Shown: positions 7,677 through 17,157 of the stretch, in pieces
Position numbering within the stretch: the first letter of the stretch is position 1
Layout: the number at the start of each line of letters is the position of its first letter
Source of the DNA: Propionivibrio dicarboxylicus
Lineage (GTDB): Bacteria; Pseudomonadota; Gammaproteobacteria; Burkholderiales; Rhodocyclaceae
DNA length: 64,000 bases
Direction of reading: 5' to 3'
Assembly (NCBI GenBank): GCA_945902805.1
Contig: CAMDMZ010000009.1
Coordinates: forward strand, 52,334 to 116,333
The notes under the pieces: model-generated
What the model was told of the DNA's origin: nothing
Seen by the model: the letters and a program-made list of their open reading frames with translations, nothing else
Databases searched by the model: none
Position numbers and translations under genes: made by a program

Positions 7677-10600
7677 GACCAAAGTCGGTTTCCCGTGCCT
7701 CGCCGCGACCAGCAGAAAACACCAAAATCGGAACCGCGAAGTTTTGCATCTCCAGCGTCGGCGATCCGATAGATGGGGCATTGGCGGTGATGCTTGCGCT
7801 ATCCGGAGCGGCATCGGTCAAGGTTTCCGGTTCGGTTCCGGCGAATTGTAGTGGCTCGTCGACCGCTGTCTGAACAGTCACTTCAGCGACAAAAATCTCG
7901 CCAAAACTATCGCCCGAATTGCTCTCGGGCGCACCGGCGCTCGCGACATTCACCACTCCGGGCGACGTGCCTGTCGCGCTTACTGCGCCCGGCGCTCCAG
8001 TCGCTCCGCCAGGACTTTGTCCAGGCGCCGACGCACTGGCGAGACTAGGGGAGGCACCGCCGATACTGACGCCACCGGGGGCTGACGGCGGCAAGGCGCC
8101 GGGAATCGGTGGAGCACCGGGCCCGGCGATTGTGGGACCAACTGAAATGGCTGGACTAACAGTGGGAGTATGAGGAATTCGTGGAACGGTAGCCAAGTTA
8201 ATTGTGTCTGTGTATGTGACACCATTCGAGTCCGAAATTGAACGGGTTCCAAAGGTCGACTGAATACCCGTGTAGGACGGATTTGCAAAAGTGACTTGTC
8301 CGTTTGGTGCTGCGATGGAGATGTTGCCCTCAGCACGCACTTCGTGCATGTTGATATTTCCGTGTTGGGCGACCATGTTCACACTGGCGGCCCCAAGATC
8401 CGTGGGATTCCACTCTGCGGGATTAGCGACCACGGCCACGTGCGCACCAATAGTGCTAGTTACCGTGATGTTGCCTTGAGTTGATGTTATGGATATTGGC
8501 TCCGTCGTTTCGATCTGCTCGATGCTCACATTCCGCCCCGCAGTAACTGTGAATGGTTGAGGGGCATGGACAATCGGGGGAGGACTGAAATAAGGGAATT
8601 CACCATAGGAAACGTGAGTTCTGCGCAATGAAATATCACCACTGGCAGTCACCGCAAGACCACCGGTATTACCCATGATCCAGGTGGTCGAGCCCGCAGG
8701 ACCCAGTGTGATATTGCCAAAAATACTGGTATCGAACGGACCCGCCCAAGTCGGAACTGGAACGCCGGCAATGGTCAAGTTCTCTATATCCAGGAAGGGA
8801 TTGGTTCCTGCCGACAACACGGCCGAATCTGCATCAAGCGAAGTATTGTCATTAAGCAACGCATGAGTAATGCTTAGATCGCGCCCAGCTTTGGCAACCA
8901 AAGCGCCAGCGATGCCGCCTCGGAAACTAATGTCGCGCCCGGCATATAGCCGAGGCGACCTGTTTAAAGTTACCGGAATGCCAGTGATATCCTCTGCCGC
9001 GACCAGCGTTAACGATGGCGCATTCATGGCCAGATTGGTGATCGAACCGGTTGTCGAGATCGCGTTGATTACAGGAGCAAAATCACCGGTATTGAAGCCT
9101 GTGATTCCAGCATAGCCAGCAAGATCGATCCGGTCTATGGAACCCTCACGGGTCCTCATCACTCCGCCGCCGCTAATCCAGCCATGGGTGGATTTGATTG
9201 TCAGGTGCCCGCCGGTGCGAACAGAAGTCGGATGAATATCTCCTATCGCTTCCAGATACAAGTTGCCATTTTTGGCATCGATATCACTGACGAACCCGGT
9301 CGATAACGGGAATCCATAAACTGGGTCCGTGGCAGGATTGGGATCGACTACCCAGCTTTGAGAAATTCCACCTGACCCGGCAATGATTCGAATATCCGCA
9401 TTATTGCTATAAATACGCTGATTGACGAACACACCATTGCCACCGCTTATCGTCACCGATCCAGTCGTATCAGGAATGGTCTGACTGATCGTCACGTTAC
9501 CGTGGGTCGATGTCAATGAAAGTGGACCGGTGGTGAAATAGCCAGTCGTTACGGGGTCATTCACTCCCGCAGGTACCGGACCATTTGTCAGGTCCGCATA
9601 CGAACTCACCAGAATGGCACCCTTGTCTGAGCTTATCTTGAGTGAAGGGGCGATATTCACGGCGCCACCCGTGGAAACCAGCGCCAAGCTTCCCGCATCC
9701 ACACTTGCCAGGGTGGCCTTGTAGGTGGCAATCGGCTGATTGAGATTGATGTTGCCCGTCGCCACCAGGCTAATCTGGCCACCCGGTAAGGCGTTCCGAT
9801 TGATCGTCGGATAGGTGCTATCGCTACGATCCCACGGCCCTACTTTGGCATCAACATTGATATCGCCACCAGCCTGCATCGCCAGATTGGCGCCGGTGGT
9901 GGTATTGGCAACCACTTGATTGATGTTGATATTGCCGGCAGCAGCAAACAGAGTATTTCCGGTTGTTTCGTACACCGGCACATTGATGTTGATGTCGCCA
10001 CCCGTCGAGCGGACCGTCAACGCGCCGCTGGTGACCATGGACCCGGTATTGATGGTCTGTCCGGCCGTCACCGAAATTGGCCCGTTTCCGGCGCGCAACT
10101 GTCGGGTCTGCGGCGCACCATAGGTATCCACACCGTTTGCAGCCAACACGACCGAGGCGCCGGCGCTCGCCGAGATGGGACTATTCGCCGACACGATATC
10201 CTGATTGACAAGGACATCATGGCCGGCCGCCAGCCCAATGCCGCCGCCGATATTGTCGATGCGGGCATTGACTTCGATATTTCCTCCAGCCCCAGCAGAT
10301 AATCCACCCGCAATGTTGGCGATCGGTGAATTGATGAAAATCGAACCAGCGGCGAAAAGAGCGACGCTTCCAGCATCGCTACCAATCGCGGTACCTACGG
10401 TAATCGATCCACCGCTGGCAACGGCAACACCACCAGCGCCCTGGAGGGTACCGGTAAGAATATCCCCGCCGGAATAGACCGAAACCGAACCGGAGCCACC
10501 GTAGAAGCCACCGGACCCAAACGAGACACCGCTGTTTCCGCTCACGTTCAGGCTGCCACCATCGATGGCGATATCGCGCGCCAGGTTTAATGTCCGTCCG

Positions 10601-13600
10601 GCTGACAAGGTGGCCGACGTTGCGCCCAAGCCATGAACCGGGGCATTGACAGCGAGGTCAAGCCCGGCAACGGCAGTCAGCCCACCGGCGCCAAAAACGA
10701 GTCCTTGATTGATGCTCAGACTCGAACCGGCACTGAGTGAAACGGCGCCACTGGCAATAATGGCCCCAGTGCTCAGGTTGCCGCTGGCCTGGAGAGCAAC
10801 CGAGCCGCTGCCGGCATAAGCTCCCCCAGAACCGGTGAACAGCAGATTGCGGCCGGCGTTCGCCGTAATGCTGCCACTATCAATAACAATCGGTTGGGAA
10901 ATAGTGGCATCGCCATCTGTGCGAATCGCCACCGTACTGTTACTGCCACCATTTACGGATGAATTGAGAAACAGATTTCCTGAACTGGCAAGCGAAAGGG
11001 TACCGTTCAATCCCATTCCAATCGGCTGGCCAATCGTCAGGTCTATCGGTGACGAAAGAGAAATCGGTCCACTACCGCCCTGGATTGCTCCGTGCAGGGA
11101 TAGGGAACCGGAACCCGGATTGAGAACAATTGCCCCAGTGCTCTGGATCTCGCCAGTATCCAGGCCGTTGCCTGCAGTAAGCGAAACAGATGCATTTCCG
11201 GCGTAAAGGCCGGCGCCTGCGGTGAACCGCGTTTGCCCGCCGGAACGGGCAGTGATCGCCCCGGAGTCGGTAGAAATTGACTGGTTGACCAATAGATTCT
11301 GGCCGGCATTGAGGAGCACGGCACCGCCAGGTGCGCCGGTACTTCCCGGGGCGTGTTGTGCGCCATCAATACGGGCATTAATCTCGATGTTGCGCCGAGC
11401 CACGACATTGAGTGACGCACCGGATTGCAGGTTAAGCAAGGGCTGGTTCACGTTAACGTCTTCGCCGCTCTCAAGAAACAGGTAGCCGTTAGTCGCAATA
11501 AATGGTGAGTTGATTCGTATGGAACCGGCCTGCGCACTCAGATTGACGCCCGTCAGCGAACTGACCGTACCGCCAAGATCGACGCCAAGGCTACCCGTGA
11601 TTTGTATTGGCCCACTACCCGCAAACAAGCCACCGGACGAAGTAATGTCGGCTCGCCCGGCTGCGACTACGGTGATCGGCGCCGCGTTGGTCGCGATGAA
11701 GTCAGCTATGGTGACGTTACCACCGGCTGTCATTCTGACGGCTCCGCCCGGCGTTCCTGTCTGGCCATCGATCGGTGCGTTGACACGAATATCGCTACCC
11801 GCATTGATATCCAGGGCAGCACCAGAGCGCAGATTGACAATCGGCGCATTGATGGCGACATCGTCGTGAGCAGCCAAATGCACGTCGCCAACTTCAGCAG
11901 CGATGGGTTGATCAACATGGACGTCCCCGCCAAGTGATGTCAACCACAGTGCCCCCGTCGTCAACAGAGTGCCGGTCGATAGGCTTCCCCCCGCGCTCAC
12001 CGAGATGGGGGCATTGCCGGCAAAGACGCCCTTGCCCGACGCAAAACTGACTGTTCCATCGCGTGCGGTCAGATGCACCGCACCATTGTTGGTCACGATA
12101 AAGTCGTTGATCGCCAGATTGCGCCCGGCACTTAGGGAAAGCCCCCCACCGCCATACAAACCAAGCCCGCTGATCGGTGCATTGAGAAAGATGTCCAGAT
12201 CAGCCTGCAGGTTGGTGCTGGTTCCGGTGCGCAGAATTCGGCTCAGAATTCCTGCATCCAGCGCAGTGATCGAGATCGTTTCCGGGTCAAGGAGGAGCAT
12301 GCCCGGCAAACCGGCGGGTGAACCGGCATCGACATCGCCAGCGAATGCCAAGTTATGTTTGCCGGAGACTTCAACTCGGCCACCTTTACCTCCCGCCGCA
12401 CCACCACGCGCCGAGATGGATCCGGCAAACTGAGTCTGTCCGTCAGACCAGAAAACCACTTCGCCGCCGGATCCGTTTTGTATGGCATCTGCCTTGATCG
12501 TGCTGCCTGAATCAATATGCAGTTGCTGGGCGCGTTGCCCGTCACCGCGCCCCTGCCAGGCACCGCCAACATGCACGGTTCCTCCGCCAATCGCGCCACT
12601 GACATCGAGACGGGCGCTTTGCAAATTTACGCTATCCGCAATGAGCTCTATCGTTCCGCCTCGCTCATCCGGGGCGAGACCGCGTGCGTTTAGCGTACTG
12701 GATACGGTGACCGTAGCACCGGGGGCAAGCAGGGAAATTGTTCCAGCACTACTGGCCACTGAGTCGGCCCGAACCACACCGGAAAGATTGACGATCTGAT
12801 CGAGAGCCAGTTTCCCGGCCCCAGCGGTGATGAAGACGATCTTACCGCCGGCCGCATCGATGGTTCCGGTCTGCTCAAGTTGTCGGCCAAGAGTGTGTCC
12901 GTCGGCGTCCAGCAAGTTCGCTACCTGACGCTCGTCGATAGTGAAACGGATGAGATTGTCGCCATACAGATCCAGAGCAAACGCGTCGCCACTCGCGAGA
13001 GCGACTTTCCCAAGTCGGGCGGAAAGAATTCCATCGTTGCCGACATTCGGCGCCACCAGAGCAATCAAGCCGCCCTCAGCTGCGGTCAGCGTGCCCGCGT
13101 TACGGATGCTGGCCGCAGGCATTCCTGGCTGATCAAAACGCAAAAGGCCATTCATGAAGTCCTGGGTCGAAATGTTGGCGGTCGCGGCAACAAGACTGCC
13201 AACATTGATCTTGGCATCGCGACCGAAGATCACTCCGTACGGATTGACGAGAAAAACCTGCCCGTTGGCCAAAAGATGGCCATCGATTTGCGAACTTTGG
13301 CTGCCACCAATGCGGTTCAGGACCGCCGAACTCGCCGCTGGCTGGATGAACTGGACGACCTCATGCGTAGCAATATCAAATCCACGCCAATCAATAACTG
13401 CGCGATCGCTGCTCTGGATTATCTGGGTCAGGACACCGCTACCGCGAATATCCGCTTGCCCCGCACGTACGACACCCCCTTGTGGTTCTGCATACACAGG
13501 CATCCACAGGCTGATACATCCGGCTGCGAGAAGCGCCACGCTCAAAGGCTTGATCTGAGCATTTAGGTGCTTGACGATTCCGTGGCATTTGCGTGGATTC

Positions 13601-13602
13601 AT
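7639..13602 (-). CDS. Filamentous hemagglutinin-like TpsA exoprotein
   Basis: A 1987-aa secreted beta-helix protein of a two-partner secretion pair. Residues 1-38 form an extended signal peptide ending PVYA. The TPS secretion domain follows (about 39-300) with NRIGG (96-100) and NPYGVIFG (120-127), the hallmark motifs recognised by the POTRA domains of TpsB. Residues 300-1830 are degenerate short repeats rich in Gly, Ser, Asn, Ala and Ile of the type GNISLSAGG, typical of a right-handed beta-helix. Residues about 1840-1900 are a Pro/Gly/Ala/Ser-rich low-complexity tail. The ATG at 13602 is chosen because GAGGAG lies 6 nt upstream. The gene has stretches far richer in A+T than its neighbours (8581-8640 is about 42% G+C). 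Adhesin, contact toxin or surface scaffold are all possible; I see no recognised toxin domain at the C-terminus. Confidence 0.93.
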   Translation of the reverse strand: MNPRKCHGIVKHLNAQIKPLSVALLAAGCISLWMPVYAEPQGGVVRAGQADIRGSGVLTQIIQSSDRAVIDWRGFDIATHEVVQFIQPAASSAVLNRIGGSQSSQIDGHLLANGQVFLVNPYGVIFGRDAKINVGSLVAATANISTQDFMNGLLRFDQPGMPAASIRNAGTLTAAEGGLIALVAPNVGNDGILSARLGKVALASGDAFALDLYGDNLIRFTIDERQVANLLDADGHTLGRQLEQTGTIDAAGGKIVFITAGAGKLALDQIVNLSGVVRADSVASSAGTISLLAPGATVTVSSTLNARGLAPDERGGTIELIADSVNLQSARLDVSGAIGGGTVHVGGAWQGRGDGQRAQQLHIDSGSTIKADAIQNGSGGEVVFWSDGQTQFAGSISARGGAAGGKGGRVEVSGKHNLAFAGDVDAGSPAGLPGMLLLDPETISITALDAGILSRILRTGTSTNLQADLDIFLNAPISGLGLYGGGGLSLSAGRNLAINDFIVTNNGAVHLTARDGTVSFASGKGVFAGNAPISVSAGGSLSTGTLLTTGALWLTSLGGDVHVDQPIAAEVGDVHLAAHDDVAINAPIVNLRSGAALDINAGSDIRVNAPIDGQTGTPGGAVRMTAGGNVTIADFIATNAAPITVVAAGRADITSSGGLFAGSGPIQITGSLGVDLGGTVSSLTGVNLSAQAGSIRINSPFIATNGYLFLESGEDVNVNQPLLNLQSGASLNVVARRNIEINARIDGAQHAPGSTGAPGGAVLLNAGQNLLVNQSISTDSGAITARSGGQTRFTAGAGLYAGNASVSLTAGNGLDTGEIQSTGAIVLNPGSGSLSLHGAIQGGSGPISLSSPIDLTIGQPIGMGLNGTLSLASSGNLFLNSSVNGGSNSTVAIRTDGDATISQPIVIDSGSITANAGRNLLFTGSGGAYAGSGSVALQASGNLSTGAIIASGAVSLSAGSSLSINQGLVFGAGGLTAVAGLDLAVNAPVHGLGATSATLSAGRTLNLARDIAIDGGSLNVSGNSGVSFGSGGFYGGSGSVSVYSGGDILTGTLQGAGGVAVASGGSITVGTAIGSDAGSVALFAAGSIFINSPIANIAGGLSAGAGGNIEVNARIDNIGGGIGLAAGHDVLVNQDIVSANSPISASAGASVVLAANGVDTYGAPQTRQLRAGNGPISVTAGQTINTGSMVTSGALTVRSTGGDININVPVYETTGNTLFAAAGNININQVVANTTTGANLAMQAGGDINVDAKVGPWDRSDSTYPTINRNALPGGQISLVATGNINLNQPIATYKATLASVDAGSLALVSTGGAVNIAPSLKISSDKGAILVSSYADLTNGPVPAGVNDPVTTGYFTTGPLSLTSTHGNVTISQTIPDTTGSVTISGGNGVFVNQRIYSNNADIRIIAGSGGISQSWVVDPNPATDPVYGFPLSTGFVSDIDAKNGNLYLEAIGDIHPTSVRTGGHLTIKSTHGWISGGGVMRTREGSIDRIDLAGYAGITGFNTGDFAPVINAISTTGSITNLAMNAPSLTLVAAEDITGIPVTLNRSPRLYAGRDISFRGGIAGALVAKAGRDLSITHALLNDNTSLDADSAVLSAGTNPFLDIENLTIAGVPVPTWAGPFDTSIFGNITLGPAGSTTWIMGNTGGLAVTASGDISLRRTHVSYGEFPYFSPPPIVHAPQPFTVTAGRNVSIEQIETTEPISITSTQGNITVTSTIGAHVAVVANPAEWNPTDLGAASVNMVAQHGNINMHEVRAEGNISIAAPNGQVTFANPSYTGIQSTFGTRSISDSNGVTYTDTINLATVPRIPHTPTVSPAISVGPTIAGPGAPPIPGALPPSAPGGVSIGGASPSLASASAPGQSPGGATGAPGAVSATGTSPGVVNVASAGAPESNSGDSFGEIFVAEVTVQTAVDEPLQFAGTEPETLTDAAPDSASITANAPSIGSPTLEMQNFAVPILVFSAGRGEARETDFGHEDRLDSGRVRP

Positions 13603-13632
13603 GTTCAACTCCTCATGTCCGAGGGTCGGAGG

Positions 13633-15363
13633 CTAGTACCGGGCTGACAAGCTGAGAAACAGTCGCGGCCGTTTATCGGCCTCAAACGCAGGTATGCGAT
13701 TCAGTGGCTTGCTCAGCTCCAGCGAGAACGAAATCGAGGACGGGAGATCAAGTCGCACGCCCAGGCCGGCACTTCGCGCTGTCTCAGTCATGTTTTGCCC
13801 CGGCATCGCAACGCGTTGGCGGACAGTCCCAGCATCAAAGAACACGTACGCCCGATACGGAACAGGCCGCGACAAATCGATCTGGCCCGTTTTGCGTAGT
13901 TCCAACTTGAGCGCCGTGCCGTGATCACCGACAAATTCGGATGGTCCATAGCCGCGCCCAAACAAATCACCGCCCAGGCCAAACAGCTCAGACGCCAGCA
14001 AGGTATCAAACGCGTACTGCCCGCTGAGAGCAGCGAGCAAGGTCCAACTTGGGTAAAGATCCTGCACGCGAGCAAGAAACAAGTTGAGCTTGCGGAAGTC
14101 GGTCGCGCCGCCAGCACGAGTCAATAGCGGACTGTTACTGTTGGACGCGCCCAAACTGCGGAAGCCCTGGCTGAACTCGAGGTCAAGGAGTGTCGTACCA
14201 CCAAAGTGGTCGATCCGGTCGTAGGTCATGCCAACACGCAGTGCTCGAATTCGATCCTGACGGTCCTGAATATCAAACACGCGCTCTTCACCGTCATGCG
14301 ACGTCAGACTGGCCCTAACTGAAAGATTCTCACGGCGAGTACGCCAGAGCGGGTACGCAAGCGTCGCAGCGAGTCCGAGCGAGCGCGTTTCAAGATTGAG
14401 TGACACGAAGCTGCGGTCCTTCGGTGTGGCCTGTGAAGTACCGAGGCTCAATTTCAGCTTCAAGCCCTCGTCACCCAGTTGCAACTCGTTTTGCAGCGCG
14501 GCATACCTCATTTCACCGCCAGGGCTGGCTGCGAGTTTGACTCCGAAACTGTCATTGCTAGCCAACAGGTTTGCGAAGGCCGCATCGGCCATGATCCGTG
14601 TGTCGCCGAGCATTTCGCCGCTGCGGTTATCCGCGCTCAGCCCCGCGTTCCATGCCCGTCGCGTCAGTTTGATCATCAGATCAGCGGCACCGAACTCAGT
14701 CCGGGATGGCGAGAGCGTTGCCGACGCCCGGATTCCGGGCAGATCGTTGATGAGCAGCATGTACCGCTCCAGCGCAGCGGTCGTTAGTGGGCGAGCCTGG
14801 CGTATTTTTTCGGCGTAGCGGACAACAAGAATATCGTTGTCGGCTGCGCCTTCTATTCGGACATCGGCAATGTAACCCTCTACAGCCCGAAGATGCACCA
14901 CCGGGGGGGCCACCGCCGCCACAGTTTGCGCCGGCACAATGACCTGGGACAGAAGATAGCCCGAGTTTCTGTAGCTCGCGGTCAGCGTATTGGCAAGGCG
15001 GTAAAGATCGGCAAGAGTGACTTGACGCCCGAGATAGTCTGCCGTTGCAGAATCAATATCCCCTGCCGAGAGAACACTATTTCCATCAACCACGATGCGT
15101 TCGAGGGTGAATCGAACTGCGTCGGCGCCGTCAGGGGGCTGTGGGGGGGAGACTGCAGGGAGAAAGGCTCCAACTGGCGGCGGAAGCTGCGGCGTCGGCT
15201 GAAATTGCCGCTCAACCTGCCCAGGCGAAATTCGCATAGGCGCCACCGTTTGCGCGCTAGCCGTGCAGGACAACGCAAACAGCCCCATTACCACTTGATA
15301 CTTCAAAATCACGACTACGCTTTCTGTATGGGCAGCACCGCTAGGTGCTCGTCCCCATTTCAT
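13633..15363 (-). CDS. ShlB/FhaC-type outer membrane transporter (TpsB)
   Basis: A 576-aa outer membrane transporter that exports the TpsA product encoded 30 bp downstream. A signal peptide (LFALSCTASAQ) is followed by a proline-rich linker, a POTRA domain starting near RFTLERIVVDGNSVLS (about 84-160) and an ShlB-type 16-stranded beta barrel; the barrel has FGRGYGPSEFVGD, which corresponds to the conserved L6-loop region with its VRGY-like motif, and ends in SLSARY with a terminal aromatic residue as expected for outer membrane insertion. The start is uncertain: ATG at 15363 lacks a good Shine-Dalgarno, and TTG or ATG codons about 20-25 residues later would give a more usual signal peptide. 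Confidence 0.92.
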   Translation of the reverse strand: MKWGRAPSGAAHTESVVVILKYQVVMGLFALSCTASAQTVAPMRISPGQVERQFQPTPQLPPPVGAFLPAVSPPQPPDGADAVRFTLERIVVDGNSVLSAGDIDSATADYLGRQVTLADLYRLANTLTASYRNSGYLLSQVIVPAQTVAAVAPPVVHLRAVEGYIADVRIEGAADNDILVVRYAEKIRQARPLTTAALERYMLLINDLPGIRASATLSPSRTEFGAADLMIKLTRRAWNAGLSADNRSGEMLGDTRIMADAAFANLLASNDSFGVKLAASPGGEMRYAALQNELQLGDEGLKLKLSLGTSQATPKDRSFVSLNLETRSLGLAATLAYPLWRTRRENLSVRASLTSHDGEERVFDIQDRQDRIRALRVGMTYDRIDHFGGTTLLDLEFSQGFRSLGASNSNSPLLTRAGGATDFRKLNLFLARVQDLYPSWTLLAALSGQYAFDTLLASELFGLGGDLFGRGYGPSEFVGDHGTALKLELRKTGQIDLSRPVPYRAYVFFDAGTVRQRVAMPGQNMTETARSAGLGVRLDLPSSISFSLELSKPLNRIPAFEADKRPRLFLSLSARY

Positions 15364-15386
15364 TGCCCAGACTCATTTCGGGCAAT
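15362..15386 (-). promoter_or_regulatory. Inverted repeat overlapping the putative tpsB start codon
   Basis: ATTGCCC (15362-15368) and GGGCAAT (15380-15386) are perfect 7-bp inverted arms around an 11-nt loop. The first arm includes two bases of the proposed ATG. As RNA it could hide the start; as DNA it could be an operator. If tpsB starts further downstream it would sit in the 5' leader. Confidence 0.35.
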
Positions 15387-15467
15387 CCAGGCCTTTAGCC
15401 CCGAAGATGTTTGATCAAAAACTCAACACTGCTGCAAAAGCTGATCCCACGCAAAGCTTAATCGAAT

Positions 15468-15671
15468 TCAGCCCTGATTACGGTAAATCGTATTCAGGAA
15501 AGCATCGGCATCCACCTCGGTATCAGTCGACAATGTTGCATGAACCTCTTGCAGCGCAAGCTGCAATTCAGGGCTCGGCGGCAACCACTCGGCGTTAAGC
15601 ACTTCGTTCTCGAACGCGCCGAACTCGTCCTCCAGAACCTTGCCCGTACTCATATCCATCACCCAGCGCAT
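15468..15671 (-). CDS. Hypothetical acidic 67-aa protein
   Basis: I do not recognise this protein. It begins MRWVMDMSTGK, is acidic (EDEFGAFENEVLNAEW, then TDTEVDADAF) and has no signal peptide, membrane span or cysteine. GGGGAGG lies 5 nt before the ATG, which is a strong Shine-Dalgarno and the main reason for calling it a gene. It is on the same strand as tpsB, 104 bp upstream, and could be the first gene of the secretion operon or an independent unit. Confidence 0.6.
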   Translation of the reverse strand: MRWVMDMSTGKVLEDEFGAFENEVLNAEWLPPSPELQLALQEVHATLSTDTEVDADAFLNTIYRNQG

Positions 15672-15753
15672 TTCGGCCTCCCCGATGAAAACCGTTCGTC
15701 ATTGAGTATAACGACGCACTGCGGAAAAGGTTGAACCACCCAGCACAACAAAA

Positions 15754-17037
15754 TCAGGACTTATGGACTGTTGTGCCCGTGCCACTGCGCCACGGCGCCA
15801 CTTTGATTAACAACAGCATGCCAGGAACGCCCAATGCGGCGCAGAGCATGAAGAAACCGAACCAGCCAAGTTGCTCGACCAACACCCCTGTCGTGGCATT
15901 GACAAAGGTGCGCGGCACGGCGGCCAGGCTGGTGAATAAGGCGAATTGCGTTGCGGTGTAAAGCGGATTGGTGGCGCGCGCGATGAAAGCCACAAAGGCA
16001 GCAGTACCCAGGCCCACGCCCAGGGCTTCGAAGCCAATCACCACCGCCAGCCGCGCCAGCGCCGGTGCATCAACAGCGTCGACGCGGCCGACCCAGGAGA
16101 GCCAGGCGAAGCCGAAAATCGAGACCAGCTGCACCACGCCGAACAACCATAGCGCCCGATTGATGCCCAACTTGATCATCCATAAGCCACCCAACAAACC
16201 GCCGAACACCGCCGGCCACAGTCCGGCGTGCTTCGCCACCAGTCCGATATCCGACTTGGCAAAACCCATGTCGAGGTAAAACGGCGTGGCCAGGGCCGTG
16301 GCCATCGAGTCGCCCAACTTGTAAAGAAAAATGAACGCCAGGATCAAGGCCGCTTCCTTGACACCGGCCCGGGTCATGAACTCATGGAAGGGCTCGATCA
16401 CCGCTTCAGTCAGGGTCTTCGGTGCCGTCCCGGCCATTTCCGGCTCGCGCGCAAACGTGGCAAGGGCCATGCCGGGCAGCATGAACAAGGCCGTGATGAC
16501 AAAGACCTGGCTCCAAGGCAGGTGATCGGCAAGGATCAATGAGAGCGACCCGGGCACCAGGCCGGCGATGCGATAGGCGTTCACGTGCACCGAGTTACCC
16601 AGGCCGAGCTCGTTCTCCGACAAGATCTCGCGCCGATAGGCGTCGAGTGCGATGTCTTGCGTGGCGGACAGCAGCGCAACCGCAGCGGCCAGCCAGAGTA
16701 CCGCGCCAATTTCCCGGCTGGGCGAAAAGTAGCCGAGCATCGCGATCACCGCCATTAGACCGATCTGGGTTAGCAGCATCCAACTACGGCGGCGGCCGGC
16801 AATGCCGATCGGCGGCACGTAGCGATCGAGTAGTGGCGCCCAGAGGAATTTCCAGGTGTAGGGAAACTGAATCAGGGCGAACAACCCAATCAGCTTGAGA
16901 TCGACGCCTTCGGAGCGCAGCCACGCCGGAATCAGGTTAAGGAGCAGATACAGCGGCATGCCGGAGGTGAATCCGGTAAACACGCAGATCAGCATGCGCC
17001 GTGTCAGCAGTGCAGCAAGCCAGGTTGGAGATTTCAT
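15754..17037 (-). CDS. ampG: AmpG-type muropeptide permease (MFS)
   Basis: A 427-aa inner membrane transporter that imports anhydromuropeptides for cell wall recycling. The N-terminus has the AmpG signatures FTGFTSGMPLYLL, IGLFALIQFPYTWKFLWAP and LLDRY, followed by about twelve hydrophobic segments and SATQDIALDAYRRE, another strongly conserved AmpG block. It is a single gene reading towards the small hypothetical gene and divergent from thrH. In enterobacteria this activity also governs beta-lactamase induction, but no ampC or ampR is nearby. Confidence 0.9.
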   Translation of the reverse strand: MKSPTWLAALLTRRMLICVFTGFTSGMPLYLLLNLIPAWLRSEGVDLKLIGLFALIQFPYTWKFLWAPLLDRYVPPIGIAGRRRSWMLLTQIGLMAVIAMLGYFSPSREIGAVLWLAAAVALLSATQDIALDAYRREILSENELGLGNSVHVNAYRIAGLVPGSLSLILADHLPWSQVFVITALFMLPGMALATFAREPEMAGTAPKTLTEAVIEPFHEFMTRAGVKEAALILAFIFLYKLGDSMATALATPFYLDMGFAKSDIGLVAKHAGLWPAVFGGLLGGLWMIKLGINRALWLFGVVQLVSIFGFAWLSWVGRVDAVDAPALARLAVVIGFEALGVGLGTAAFVAFIARATNPLYTATQFALFTSLAAVPRTFVNATTGVLVEQLGWFGFFMLCAALGVPGMLLLIKVAPWRSGTGTTVHKS

Positions 17038-17121
17038 CGGCGCAGTCTAGCGAGCACGGCCGAAGGCAATGCCCGGCTAAGGGGTAAAATCCACCGCCTA
17101 CCTTGCTTACCTCGCCCTGGC

Positions 17122-17146
17122 GCCGTACCGCCAGAACCGACTTTTT
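17122..17146 (+). repeat. Dispersed 25-bp repeat, copy 4 (5' of thrH)
   Basis: In the divergent gap between ampG and thrH. ACCGC at 6-10, CAGAA at 11-15, five Ts; the T run ends immediately before the GGAG Shine-Dalgarno of thrH, so it lies in the thrH leader. Confidence 0.88.
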
Positions 17147-17157
17147 GGAGAATCGCC

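Noticed and set aside
7677..7699. Possible repeat copy AAAGTCGGTTTCCCG at the caspase start
   Set aside because: Only the AAAGTCGG end matches; the middle and GCCGT ends do not.
12880..13566. 228-codon open frame opposite the start of tpsA
   Set aside because: It lies opposite the TPS domain and signal peptide, which are clearly real; the frame is a by-product of codon bias.
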